Positions 10,860-22,318 of a DNA stretch of 64,000 nucleotides are shown here, piece after piece. The translations under genes were made by a program, and so were the position numbers. Each line of letters starts with the position of its first letter. Position 1 is the first letter of the stretch. The DNA comes from Coffea arabica (lineage: Eukaryota; Streptophyta; Magnoliopsida; Gentianales; Rubiaceae), in contig NC_092312.1 in assembly GCF_036785885.1 (NCBI RefSeq), forward strand, positions 13,782,001 to 13,846,000, given 5' to 3'. The notes under the pieces were generated by a model. The model did no database searches. It had not been told where the DNA came from and worked only from the letters and a program-made list of their open reading frames with translations.

Positions 10860-13351
10860 GGGATAATTTCAGAAACCTCCCCTGAGGTTTCTGACAGTTT
10901 CACTCCCCTCCCCTGTGGTTTCTAAAATTGCACAAACCTCCCCTAAAACTTGATAGGCAATGCCAAAATAGACCCAATTTAAAAATACAAACAATAAAAA
11001 ATTAGTATCTGGAGAGAGAAACAAGTGTATACCACAAATGCCCTCATTATCTTGGGTTAGAGAGCTAATTTGATGTGAAGAATTGGAAGGGGAATTTAAG
11101 AAGAATGAAACTTGAGGGGGTGTAAGTGAGACCAATCAACAGACAAACACACAACGTCAGGGGAGGTTTTAGTGAAGGGTTCTTACTTCTGGTTATTAGA
11201 TTAGTGGAGCAATGCACTTTCCAAAGTGTTCATAGTGTACAAAACAAGATTTAGAGCAGTTCATTCATGTAGAAAGCTATGATGAACATTGAGTGTCAGG
11301 AATTAAAACAACTGAGCAGAAAATCTCTCTTGTTTTCTTTACTTCAGCCATTCAGCAATGCTGTCAATCCACTGGTCACTGAAGCCTTAAGAGTAGGAGA
11401 AACTGAATCACTTCCCAGAAATACATCAAAAAGAGCTGATATCACATTTGTTGACTCAGTAGTTGCATCAACACCAGAAGGCAACCCATCACTCGATACA
11501 GAAACCTACAGATTTTTTAAGAGAGTCAAGCTGATATGTTTACAAGAAAGAAAATAGCACAGTAGAAGCTTAAGACTAAGAAGAAAAGAGGAAACACATC
11601 TTTAGCAAAAAGCCATCAGCATATAAAGAAATGCAGGAAAATTGAATTTTACTACATGCAACTTACAAGCATTTTGGTAGAGTCCGGCCAAGTCAAGAAG
11701 ATAATGGTACCCTTATTAAGAGGCCTTCCTTGAAACAGAGTACTAAATGTAGAAAGAGCAGAGGTATCAACTGGAGTAGGCAATTTAATTCTTGGAGAGA
11801 TGGCTTCATCTAAGGCATCCCAAAACGTTTTACCATCCACATCTCTCACCAGAACAATTTGCAGAGACTTTTCCAAAGGAGCTGCAGTTTCCAATCAATA
11901 TTAGCTTCTTAATTTACTTTTCCCTCTTCTCTCTTTCTTGTTCAATCAGATTTGATAAATGCAAACAGTTTTATCCTAGTGAAATTGACTGATTCACATA
12001 TAGCCCAGCAGCATACACCTTGACACCAATGATTGCAAAAACTCTCTCCCTGTATCCTGACATTATTGCAACAAATTTAATATTTGCAGAAGATAATTTT
12101 TTCAATTAGCAGCTACAATCCCAAATTGAATGGAATCATTTCAAAGTTCAAGCAGCAAGCTCCTTAATTTACACTAAAAGGATGTTTGAGAAACTGACCA
12201 GTTCCAGTTAATGACATTGAGGTGGAGCAGCCTAGAATGCTTAATGACGTTCGGAACTTTACTTTTGTTGCGGGCTCTTCTGTATATTCTTTACTTTCAA
12301 CTAAAGCATAACTCAATGGTAAAAGTGTCAGATTTCAGGCAGGATGATACATTATGATGCTATGACCTATTTTCATCGTTTGTATTTGATTTATAGCCCA
12401 TCTTCTGCAATAAGCAAACTTGCTGCTGCATTCTCTAATAAAGGATGTCTAATGTATTTTAGGGATCTACCTTAGCCACTCTTACTTTTCTTCCCATACA
12501 ATGGAGCACAATATCATGAACATCAGTGTTAACCATCCTACAATAGACAGTCATAGCCTACTGAAGTTACAATATTAGTTATTGGAGTTACAGAAAATAT
12601 TAGTTACAATATTAACCATCTTGCAACATTGGTTGCTGAAGTTACAGAGAAAGAATGAGCTCTCAAGGTACTGAGGTTTGGCATCTAACTATATCAAACA
12701 ACCCAAGTAAGACAAGAAATATAGAATCAAGCAAGCATAATCTGGTAGAGGCTTAGCAAACCAAGTCACATGACAAACCAGAAAATCATAAGCAAACATA
12801 TATCAAGCTTATACAAACAACGCACAAATCATCATAAGCTGCCAAGGAATGTTGAAAGAGTCTCCGAAATCTTAAACACTTACCTGGTAAATTTTTCTGG
12901 TCGAGCTAAGAGACTCTTCAGCAAAGCTTAGAATCAACAAGTTTGTTTGCCAACCATTAAGCTCAATTGCTCTATCTCAACAATGGCGGGAGTCCAGTAA
13001 GTTTCTTGCTTCTATATGCACAGATTTTTTTCAAGCCGTTATGTCAATCAGATCAAGATCATGGCGCCTAAGTTTGGCTCCATTTCACTACGCTCCCTTT
13101 TCTATTTTGGTTGTTAGGACTCTAATTTATGATTAATTACATTAATTGTGTTAATAACTAACTTAACTAATAGCTTTCAGATAATCACGAAATATTAGCA
13201 AAATTGTAAGGGTCTTTAAGTCTTTTTGACACCAATGATGTAAGAAATGGGACCTCACCATCTGACAAGGGAGGTTTGTGGAATTTCAGAAACCACAGGG
13301 GAGGGGAGTGAAACTGTCAGAAACCTCAGGGGAGGTTTCTGAAATTATCCC
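10860..13351. mobile_element. Pack-MULE (non-autonomous Mutator-like element) carrying gene exons
   Basis: The element starts GGGATAATTTCAGAAACCTC and ends with the exact reverse complement. The terminal inverted repeats are identical for 64 bp and remain similar to about 85 bp. It is bounded by a perfect 9-bp target duplication, aatgcaaga, at 10851-10859 and 13352-13360. Long terminal inverted repeats with a 9-bp duplication are the signature of the Mutator superfamily. No transposase frame is present in its 2492 bp. Instead it holds exons of a host gene on the minus strand (separate entry). Identical termini and a perfect duplication point to a recent insertion. Confidence 0.93.
11344..12300 (-). 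pseudogene. Captured gene fragment: chalcone-isomerase-fold fatty-acid-binding protein (FAP type)
   Basis: Four exon blocks in gene order lie on the minus strand inside the Pack-MULE. The first ends at 12199 and encodes EPATKVKFRTSLSILGCSTS...GTG. The second starts near 12057 and encodes [20 protein letters not shown]. The third, 11881-11667, encodes [20 protein letters not shown]...[23 protein letters not shown]. The last, 11505-11344, encodes [15 protein letters not shown]...SGLTALLNG and a stop. Donor and acceptor sites around the third and last exons are intact and phases match. These features belong to chalcone-isomerase-like fatty-acid-binding proteins, which in Arabidopsis are plastid proteins of fatty-acid metabolism. 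About 30 residues expected between the second and third blocks are not visible and a stop follows VNQSISLG, so the copy is probably incomplete. A further possible exon end, AEESLSSTRKIYQ before a GTAAGT, lies near 12880-12930. Family call is firm; expression is unknown. Confidence 0.85.
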
Positions 13352-13360
13352 AATGCAAGA

Positions 13361-16300
13361 CGATAAACTCATTAACTTCAACAAAAAACAGTGGGCTTAA
13401 GGACAATTGACGAAGAGAGTTTGAATGATTATGTGAGCTGAGAACAATTGATACTGGCAGTAATTCTAGTACGAACCAGAAGTGGATAAATTTATGCTTG
13501 GAATGACTAGCAAAAGGGGAATGGATTGAAAATGGTGATAAACACAGTTAAAAATTCTACTCAAAGAAGTGTATTTACTCGTAATTAGTACTTTGGTTTG
13601 AGTCATTTAATAATCCAGAATGCGTTACTCTTCAAAATTATAGTAATTGACAGTTGTCTCCTTAAGATTGTAAAGTATCAAAATCTGAATTTATTAAATT
13701 ACTGAATTGTAAAGTATCAAAATCTTAATTGAATGCATTAAATCTAAGTGCTGATGGGCACTCTATTGTTTCTTTAGTCCTACTTCAATTGTTAGCTTAA
13801 TTTTCTCGTTTCTTTTTCTATCGGCTTGAGAAGTTCCTACATTTGACTTCCTGTCTATAAATGTCAAACTGCCATTACGTGCTAGAAACTTAGAAACTCA
13901 ATGATTGTGTTCTAATCTGAATAGCTCCTGAAAACAATTACTTGACGGAATCACTAAGTAAAACATTACTTTAAAGACTAAGAAAACTAAACTTGTGCAT
14001 GAAACTCTTTATGGATTTCTTTCCGTTCTTGAAAAGTCACATGCAAATTGTCTTAATTTGCAGCTGAATCCAGGGATTATCTTGTCTATTCATATATTCA
14101 TAAGCGCATAGAACAGCCGACCAAAATCGAATTTAGCATCATTGCTAACTCTCTTTTTTTTTATAAAAAAAATTAAAAAGCAAAAGTAGAAAAGTTACTT
14201 CTTTTTTTTTTTTTTGAAGGAAAACATTAACCCAAAAATGAAAAAAGAAGGAAAAGATAAGAGCTTGGTCCACTTGCAAGTTAATAAATTGTAGTGTATA
14301 CTAGATAGATTGTTACGGAAGCCCAAATCTTGATTAAAGATCATTGATATTACTTAGCCTTCACTCTGTTCTTAATGATAGCGTAACAAACTTAAAATTG
14401 GCCTTTTTAAAAAGCTTATCATACCATCATGTTCTATGCCACTCGTCCGCTTCTTCTTCTTCTTTTTATTTCTTCATTGGTTTTTCTTTATATTTTTTTA
14501 CTTGATTTTTTTTGTTTTGTTTTGCTTAATCATGAGCTTCATTTATAAAATCTACTGTCACTTTCTTGAAAAGTATATATATATTTATCAAAAAGTAGTA
14601 AACGAATTCCCATCCGATCTTTGTCACTCCTTTGTTTTACTTCATTCATGGATTTGTAAACACTACTGTTTTTAGTTGTTCAAAAGTATTTTTCCTCTTC
14701 ACCAATTTCCTTTTATTCTCTTTTTCTTATTTCATTTCAACGTAATTTAATTTAGCCTTTTTCTCTTTCAAGCAACAAAACACCATTATCATCTCAAACC
14801 ATAAAAGAGTCGCAAATGAAGAAGATCCTATGTGACAATAATGATTGTAATGGTGTATCCTGAGGCCACTCAAATTTTGACTCGTAAATAATTTAATTGT
14901 GATAATAATAACAATATAGACGAATGACATTGCAATTAGTCATTAAAACTAAATTCCTATTGTAGAAATCTCTAATTTTGGGTCGTAAGAAATTTACTCA
15001 AAAACCTTCTGCTCGCATGATGCATTTTGGTTCATGGAGCGAGGGGCCGATACTGTTTGATCCAGTTATTATACTTTTTATATTACTTAGTATATAATTA
15101 CATTACAATAATATGATTTGATCCTGTTATTGTACTTTTGTATTATTCAGTATATAATTACATTATATTGTCGTATTCGAAATAAAAGTGACGTGCATGA
15201 ATAAAATATTTGATGTAATATTATGATGTATTTATATATTAAAAATTTGAACATATACAATGATTGAAGGAAGGAGGCCGCGTAAAATACATTTGAGCTG
15301 AACTGAGCTATTGTCCCGTTTTGATTCTGCTCGACTAATCGTCATTCTCTAGGTCGGTGTTAGAGAGCACTGACCAGACAAGTTCGGTTCTAAATTCCAT
15401 CTTTATCCTTATTGGAAAGGGTTGAGTCACCATGACTCGGATGTGCTGTAGCTCACAAGTACTTATTGGCTTTTGACTCCGTCGCTGTTGGAAAGCGATA
15501 ATCAATAAATCCTCTTGCCGCTCTTGTGAGTTGTGACCTTTCTAGGTTATCAACGTGTCACACAACAATTTATGACATGCGTAAAATATTTGGATTACTC
15601 CTTTTAGTCTTTGCTAATGAAATTTCTCAACTTTTTTTTCTTTTTGTTTGGGGAAAATTGTCAGCCTAAACCAATCATACTCACGAGAACAGTGTAGTAT
15701 ACGGGGGAAAAGGCTGTTTTAAGGATGCAAAACGAGTCGGTTGTCATGATCAATATGTCATCATTGTCTATAGTAGTTTTTTCTTTTTCTTTTTTTTTTC
15801 TGAGTAGATTACATCGAGCGATATCCCTTTTCTCTTTTTTTTTCTCGTACCATTCAATTCATCTCTTTTTTATTTTTCTGTCTAGATGAGTTTATTAAGT
15901 CGGAGAATTTATAATTAATTAAGGCATCGCGGTTGTGTTTGCCTAGATTACTTCATTACTAATCATTAAGCGTTCTCGTAACTTCACAAATTTGATTAAA
16001 CCAAAGCTTTTCTTTTAAAAACTCTTTGTTTTCATCAGGTCTTCAATGTTTATCCTTTGGGACAATATTAAATATGAGATTTCATGAAATCGCTTACATG
16101 TACAAGGACTTTCTGGATGAACATGGAAATTTTACATCGGTTTTTTGAAAAACATTTTTTAAAAATTTTTTGGTGTTGTTGGGTCAAAGAAAAGCATCTC
16201 CTCCTAACTCAAGAATACAAAATGCACTGATAGATGACATTTCAATTTTTCTTACCCACTCCTGTTCCATTTCAATGAGGACTTGTGACCACTAGTTAGA

Positions 16301-16399
16301 CGTGATTTATTAGCTAAGCCACCTACCCTCTAGGAATCCCAAATTTTATTTAGCTTAGCCTTCATAATATTGATTGGGGGGAGTTTCTTTCTTACTATG
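13361..16399. other. Intergenic, AT-rich, no gene recognised
   Basis: Short frames here are low-complexity and resemble nothing known. Near 13665-13735 the phrase 'attgtaaagtatcaaaatct' occurs twice. At 15056-15176 a 61-bp unit starting tttgatcc is duplicated in tandem with several substitutions. T-rich tracts are frequent between 15600 and 15850. Confidence 0.5.
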
Positions 16400-16620
16400 G
16401 TCTCATTTGACAAATGAGTTTTTTGAATGTTTGTCTAAAACTTTTACTGTAATTTACTGTAAAAGTTGTAGGAAAAATTTTCGAAATATATAATTTTTTG
16501 GATATTTTGATGTGTATAATTTAAAATTTTTGAAAAATTTTTTGAGGTTACTGTAGTTAAAATTGTTAAAAAACTTGTAGTAGACAAACTTGACAAAAAA
16601 CTTATTTGCCAAACAAGCCT
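16400..16620. mobile_element. MITE with AAATGAGTTTTTTG / CAAAAAACTTATTTG ends
   Basis: The left end 'tctcatttgacaaatgagtt' and the reverse complement of the right end 'aggcttgtttggcaaataag' are imperfect inverted repeats that both run into TTTTTTG and TTTGTCTA blocks. The interior is AT-rich with 'actgtaatttactgtaaaag'. No coding capacity. Confidence 0.55.
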
Positions 16621-17572
16621 GTTATAGAGTTAGGTTTGACAATTCATTGGTTGCAATGACTAATTAATTTGCTAAGCCCCTCACGACGAATGCCTGCCTT
16701 AAAACAGTCAAGAATCAATTGAAACTTAAAATTAGTGGATCCAGAAACAAAAGTTAGTATATCTAAAAATTAATACGGTCGTCTATCTTTTTTTTTTTCC
16801 TCTCAATTTGACAGAAACCACACATATAAAACAAAAATTACAAGTTTTTGTAAGTAATAATTGCATGAAGTCACGAACTAGTAAATAAAAAGAAAAGAAA
16901 ATATATTATTTACAAATGAAGATGAATTATTTTCTTTGCATTTTATTTACTAGTCATCACAAATGAAGATGAATCACAATTCATGTTTTAGTCAAGTCCA
17001 ATCTTATTCATCTTCATTTGTGTTGAATTGTCATTTTCAACAGCTAGTTTTCGAGGTTTTTAGAGGACAAATGGTACGCCAAACTACTTTTACCATTATA
17101 TCACAATTATTATTAGTATTAGCAGTGGTAATAGACAAGCAAAGTTGCCTTTAAGAAGAAAAAAAAAAAAAAAAAGAGGCAAAGGAAAAGACCACTTCTA
17201 CCGCCTTATAACAATAATGACTTTGCCAACTCTAGCAAGTGCCAACAAGAAAATAGAGCTTTTAACGAATCCAGCTAGTCGCCAGCCAACGTGTTTGTAT
17301 TCAATTCGTTCAAGTTCAAAAAAAAAAAAAAAATTCGATCGTTTAATAAATTAATCGAGTTCAAAAATGTTATTAGCCTCATTTAATAATCGAGCCGAAT
17401 ATGAACCTATTCACGAACTATTCAAATAATTGATAAATACATATATAATTATAAACATAAATAATACAAATATAAATACGTTTAATATTATTAAATATAT
17501 ATTATATTTTACTTTAAAAAGTAATTATACAAAAAATAGTAGTATTATTTATTTTTTAACAAAAAATACAAT
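16621..17572. other. Intergenic, repeat-rich
   Basis: No gene recognised. An A run lies at 17158-17173 and another at 17318-17332. From about 17297 the sequence contains 'aattcgatcgtttaataaattaatcgagtt', characteristic of a common plant MITE type. That element appears to continue after the transporter-gene fragment at 17588-17901, to about 18010 ('gagctcgagtttgagccc'). Confidence 0.45.
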
Positions 17573-17587
17573 TAAACTTATTCTAAA

Positions 17588-17901
17588 CATGTAGGTCTGC
17601 ATTTTGACAAGCTTATGCATTTATCTGCTAAACATATGCAGGAAATTTTGGAGCACTATTTGCATCAATACCTTTCACCATATTTGCAGCTGTACATTGT
17701 GTTATGTTTGGGCTTGCTTGCTGGTACAATTCTACACTTGTCTCCACATTGTCCTGGTGTCAATTTCTCCTCAGCTGTTGATGGTCTATTTTGCCACGTC
17801 CGGCTTCGGTGGGGTTGTCCTCCTTGCAATTTACAAACATGAGTCCAACGAGGAGCCTCTTTATCAATTATCACCGGTGCTTCCCTTTTCCTTGGTTTGT
17901 C
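17588..17901 (+). pseudogene. Ectopic fragment of the NAT transporter gene
   Basis: This 314-bp segment matches 48680-48985 of the transporter gene at 43729-49963 nearly base for base. It holds the end of intron 11, exon 12 (GAGCACTATTTGCATCAATA...), intron 12 and most of exon 13 (GGGGTTGTCCTCCTTGCAAT...). Because intron sequence is included it is not a copy of spliced mRNA. Differences include AAATTTTGG for AAAATTTGG at the exon 12 start, loss of the exon 12 donor GGTAAGA and a 7-bp insertion 'attatca'. It cannot encode a transporter. It lies exactly between two copies of taaacttattctaaa (17573-17587 and 17902-17916), within AT-rich MITE-like sequence. Confidence 0.9.
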
Positions 17902-18901
17902 TAAACTTATTCTAAATAATGTATTATTTATTAAAAATATAGTTAAATCATTTCCAAACTTAAATTTGAGCTCGAGTTTGAGCCCAAACTCGAACCCGAA
18001 TATTTCCACACAAATAAACAGATCAAATTCAAGCAACACTTCTAATTGATTTAACATTTGAGTTGAACTCAGGAATAATCCTGTTCATATAGTATATGAA
18101 TAGATAATGGACACCGAGTACTCGTTAAAAGCTCTACAAGAACGGAAGAAAACGCTATAGTTTTAGATGATGGGCCAATCTTAAGGCAACTAGACTCTCC
18201 ATTTCATGGAATACTAACTTCAGTTACAGGCTAACAGGCTTTTCGGCAGCAATGGAAATTTGGGATTAAGTATTTGGAAGCTGAGACAGATTTATCATTG
18301 GGTGTGCATGCAGCCCATGACTCAAATATTGTGAAGAAACTCCAAATTCGTGGACCATTTTTTTTATGCACAATTACCACTTAGCAGATATTTGGGCCAT
18401 GATATGGGCCAGTCAAAATAGAACAATAGCCAGCAGCTTTCCAATTCGAGCACAATATTTCCAAACCTTCACGAGATGAACTTGGCCTTGGGCCTTTTCG
18501 TTGGGCCAGTGAAATTGTGCAACTGCACTAAATATCTCTTCATGGCCAGAAATGAATCTCAAGTTTTTCTTTTTTTTTTTTTTAAATTCATGTATGTAAA
18601 TTTTTTGAAGAAACCAAATCGCCTGATTTTGCTTTTCTACAATAGTAGTTACACATACGTTCCTATCTTAATTAGGGATGAGAGGGTGTTAAATATCTCT
18701 AAAGTATATCAAAATTAATTAAGAATTGCTTACTAACTTTTTTTAAACTTTTTTTTCACAAGGAAAGTGAGTAACACAGTAAATGTTTGGCTCGTTTAAT
18801 AGTTTACCAACTGAAAATTGGCTCAATTTAAAGTGCAAATCTTTGGCGAAAAATTGTCCGTCTAAACCTATTTATATGCAACACAAACCTTCTAGCAACT
18901 A

Positions 18902-19190
18902 AGTGCAGAATTTAGTAATTAGCGCACTGGGATCTTTGAGAGCTAACCAACACACAGACACACACTCTTTGGTTTGATGAAAAAAAGTTTGAATACATAA
19001 GAGAATAACATATATGTGGTACCCAAATGCCCACAACTTAATGAATTCATTTGGAGTGCAGAATTTAGCACATTAGGATCTTTGAGAACTAAGAGCCTCA
19101 CTTGGTTTGACAAGAAAATTTTGAAGGTATGACATATATATATATGTGTATGTATGTATGTATGGTACATAAATGCCCATCAGACGGTAT
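18902..19190. repeat. Diverged 153-bp tandem duplication
   Basis: Both units contain 'agtgcagaatttag', then 'ggatctttgag', 'tttggtttga' and a 'ggtac.caaatgccca' block in the same order. The second unit ends in a TATG microsatellite. Confidence 0.7.
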
Positions 19191-20221
19191 TGACGTATAA
19201 AATTTTAACTCCTTCTGTCAACAGGATCTATACTATTCTAGAGAAGCTGGTCTCACCTTGGATGTTTGAAACTACCCGGCTAACAGTCAGTGTACTTGAA
19301 CTTTTATGTGGTTTTTTCTCAACCATTGATTCAATAGTTTTCCTCAAGTGATGGAGGTTAAATCTCAAGCTCTAGACGTCAGCTACATTCTTAGGAAACT
19401 ACAAAGAATTTTTGTTCGTCACACAATGAAGGGCTGATTGCGGTGGCCTTTGAAGTTTAGGGCACTTTCCTGCCCCTGCTCCTACTCTTGCAGACCACGA
19501 TAGGCAAGGCAACCTAGAACACATTGCCCCAAATAACATTGACAGAGAACTCCAAAGTCGAACCTAAACCATAATCTATCTAGAAATATGACTACTACAA
19601 GACTCATAGCCCTAATTTTGTTTTTCATTATCGAAGGACCCTAATATGTTGAATACATGATTCGAGTGTACTAATGGCCATTGTCATGGATTTGTTGATC
19701 AATTCAATTGTAGTATTGGAATTTCCGAGACTTCCAAATTCTTTGTTTACTCTCAATCTACAAAGGAGGGTTGAAATTCTTTTCTAATAAGAATAAATAA
19801 TTAAGTTAAGTTAGAATTTTAATCTTCGGAAATATCCCGATTCTTATTCCAAGAAAAAAAAAAAAGAAAATGCATGCACTTGCTACCCGAAAAAAGAAAT
19901 TTATAGCATACCAAATATTCTTCAATAGCTGAAACAAGAAAACAATTGCATTAAGAGTTCAATAAGATTTTTTAAATTTAACCTCTGTTATCATGGAATA
20001 TTATTGAGAAATAGGAATCCGTGTTAGTCCTGATAAATATATTTATGTTCTAGCTAAAACCCATTAATTTCACTGCAAAATAGCCACCTCTTTCTTTCAA
20101 AAAAAAAAAAGGGCTGTTGAATAGGAAAAGAAAAGTCACAAATGTAACATTCTTCGTTGGCTTCCAAGCAAGAAACGTCAAAAAATAGCAAGTGGAGTCC
20201 CATCCACAGAATCAAACTTCA

Positions 20222-20332
20222 ATGTCTAAATCTTTGTGGAAACTACTTTCGGGTAGAAGGGTTGGAGGACCAGTTATTTTAGTTGTCATTCCGATTGGAG
20301 TTTTAGCTTTGGCTTCTTATGGTATTAGGTGA
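20222..20332 (+). CDS. Possible 36-residue membrane microprotein
   Basis: An ATG opens a 36-codon frame ending in TGA. The product begins MSKSLWKLLSGRR, a short basic segment, followed by VGGPVILVVIPIGVLALASY, a clean hydrophobic stretch long enough to span a membrane, and a final GIR. The base composition is visibly less AT-rich than its surroundings. I do not recognise the protein. Basic lead plus one transmembrane helix is the architecture of many small organellar or ER subunits, but a chance frame of this size is entirely possible. No promoter or splice evidence was found. Confidence 0.3.
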   Translation: MSKSLWKLLSGRRVGGPVILVVIPIGVLALASYGIR

Positions 20333-21995
20333 AGTCATTTGCCTTTTCTACAATTCCAAAATTCAAATTCCGAGAATGTGAAGACTATATATCTTATTGT
20401 TTAACAATCCAAAAGGAGATGATTAAAATTAATCCGATAGCCCCCTGTTAATACTGGAGTGGTGGATTTGATTACCAAATTTCGCATGTTGATTGAGGAA
20501 TTAGTTGACTAATTGATTAATTATCAGCTAAATCCATGTTAATTGTACGTAACTGATTGCAAGAAATTCCCTCCCAAATATAGCCAAGTTCAATCACTGT
20601 ATTTGATATTTTGACGTACTTATTAGTTATAACTTGAGAGCAAATTTAAGTTAATTAAATTGCTGATATCTTTATTTTTCCTTTTTTGGAACTTTCGTTA
20701 TAAAATTCTCAACGATTGCCATAACCAAGCAGTCTTGCATTGATCATCAGAGTGTAGAAGAAGTCTTTCATATGTACTAGGGAACGTGGTTTCTAGTGTA
20801 CAAGATAATTTCGCGAGTTTGCTTTTCGTTTTTCTTTCATCACGTTTTACTTTAGAAATGTACGCGAGTTTATGGACCTATAATTAGTTAGAAACAATTC
20901 TCATATAGCAAAAAAAAGTAAAAGACGAAATTGTTTTGAACTGAGATGAAAATTCACGATTGAATCAGACTGATGAAGAGGGATGAGATTTAAGAACCGG
21001 AATAGGAGAGAGTGAAATTTAAATAAAAAACTTCTAAATTTCGAAATCTCCACCGTAGCACAAAGTAATTTTATTTTCACTTTAAAAATATTGACAACCG
21101 TGATAAGTTGCGTTAAAAAGAAAACAAACAAAAAAACTGTATGATATAATAAAATTAGGATAACCTCATAATTAAAATCATGCAGAAGAGTTTTTCTTAA
21201 TAAAATTAGGATAACCTCATGCAGAAGATGTGACCAAAGAAGCTGCAGTGGAAATGCAGGGTTAATGACTACGTACTAATTAGTCAGAAACAGCTGGTGA
21301 GTCAAGTCTTGGCAGATTTGAGTCATTTGAAGCATAATTGCCAATTAATTTGTCACCTTGTGCTTGACTCTACAACTGAGACTCATTCCTGGTTCCTATT
21401 CCTCATAGATTCGTGCCACTGATCATTCCAACCCCAAAAATTAAAAAAATAAATATTCATATTCTTCGTCAAAATGTTTCATCAAGGAGCCCAGAAGTTT
21501 GTAGATCGAAGACACGGCTATATAATGATGATTAATAACGTGCAAGAAATTAATCCCTGTGCCTTAACCTCAATGATCAGCTAAGTCTGTCACTCTAGCA
21601 TTAAACAGGCCACGTTGTATCAGGACTATTCTGAGTTGATAATTCTACACCTAACCAAAATAATAATTGCTTGTCGCTATTTGTGACAGCGTCTCTATTG
21701 GTTTCCCAAGAAGAAAATATTTTGCTTGAGCGAGTAAGAGCCAATAAGAACAAAGAAGAATACTACACTCTTTTCCAATTTCGATTTACAGTGACGAAAT
21801 GGTTAGTAATAACTAGTTTGAGCATGAGATATACATCACGATACAAAATGTTGAATTTGGTTTTGTTTCATGAGGATTTTCAAGGGTTTTATTACTTTTA
21901 AAGGGAACACCAAATTATAGTAACATTTTGGGAAGAAGAATCGAACGGAACCACATCATATCTTGGATCCAAATTATTGCACACCTTGTGTCTAA

Positions 21996-22149
21996 GAGTT
22001 TATTTAGATGATTTATTTGAGATAATTACTGTAGCACTTTTGGTGATGTGATGTATGTGAGATAAAAAGGTGATTGAAAAGATAAAAACGTGATTGGGAT
22101 TTGTGAAATAAATTATTTTGTTTCAAATTATCTCAATCCAAATACGCTC
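21996..22149. mobile_element. MITE, family A, copy 1
   Basis: The left end 'gagtttatttagatgattta' and the reverse complement of the right end 'gagcgtatttggattgagat' are imperfect inverted repeats. The interior 'taattactgtagcacttttg' and 'gatgtgatgtatgtgagata' are shared with the copy immediately downstream. Confidence 0.65.
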
Positions 22150-22153
22150 ATTT

Positions 22154-22318
22154 GTGTGTTTGGATAGGAGATTATTTGAAATAATTACTGTAACATTTTT
22201 TGTGATGTAATGTATGTGAGATAAAAAGATAATTGAGAAGATAAAAAATGTGTATTGAAAATTATAATGATAATGTAAGCAAATAAATTTGAGCAAATAA
22301 TCTCCTGTCCAAACACAC
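22154..22318. mobile_element. MITE, family A, copy 2
   Basis: The ends are near-perfect inverted repeats: GTGTGTTTGGATAGGAGATT on the left and GTGTGTTTGGACAGGAGATT as reverse complement of the right, continuing with ATTTG. The interior is shared with copy 1 four bases upstream and with a partial copy at about 31919-32065. No coding capacity in 165 bp. Confidence 0.75.

Larger units (their letters stand above)
17917..21995. other. Intergenic, no gene recognised apart from one tiny ORF
   Basis: No chain of exons was found. Contents: the remainder of a GAGCTCGAGTTTGAGCC-type MITE to about 18010; a diverged 153-bp tandem duplication starting 'agtgcagaatttag' at 18902 and 19055; a TATG microsatellite near 19139-19163; and the small ORF at 20222-20332 described separately. 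Confidence 0.45.

Noticed and set aside
11279-11557. 92-codon plus-strand frame at 11.3 kb
   Set aside because: It is the antisense shadow of the last captured FAP exon, which reads correctly on the minus strand to its stop at 11344.
17604-17915. 103-codon plus-strand frame and overlapping minus-strand frame near 17.7 kb
   Set aside because: The frames arise from the NAT gene fragment read in non-native frames; the native transporter frame is broken.
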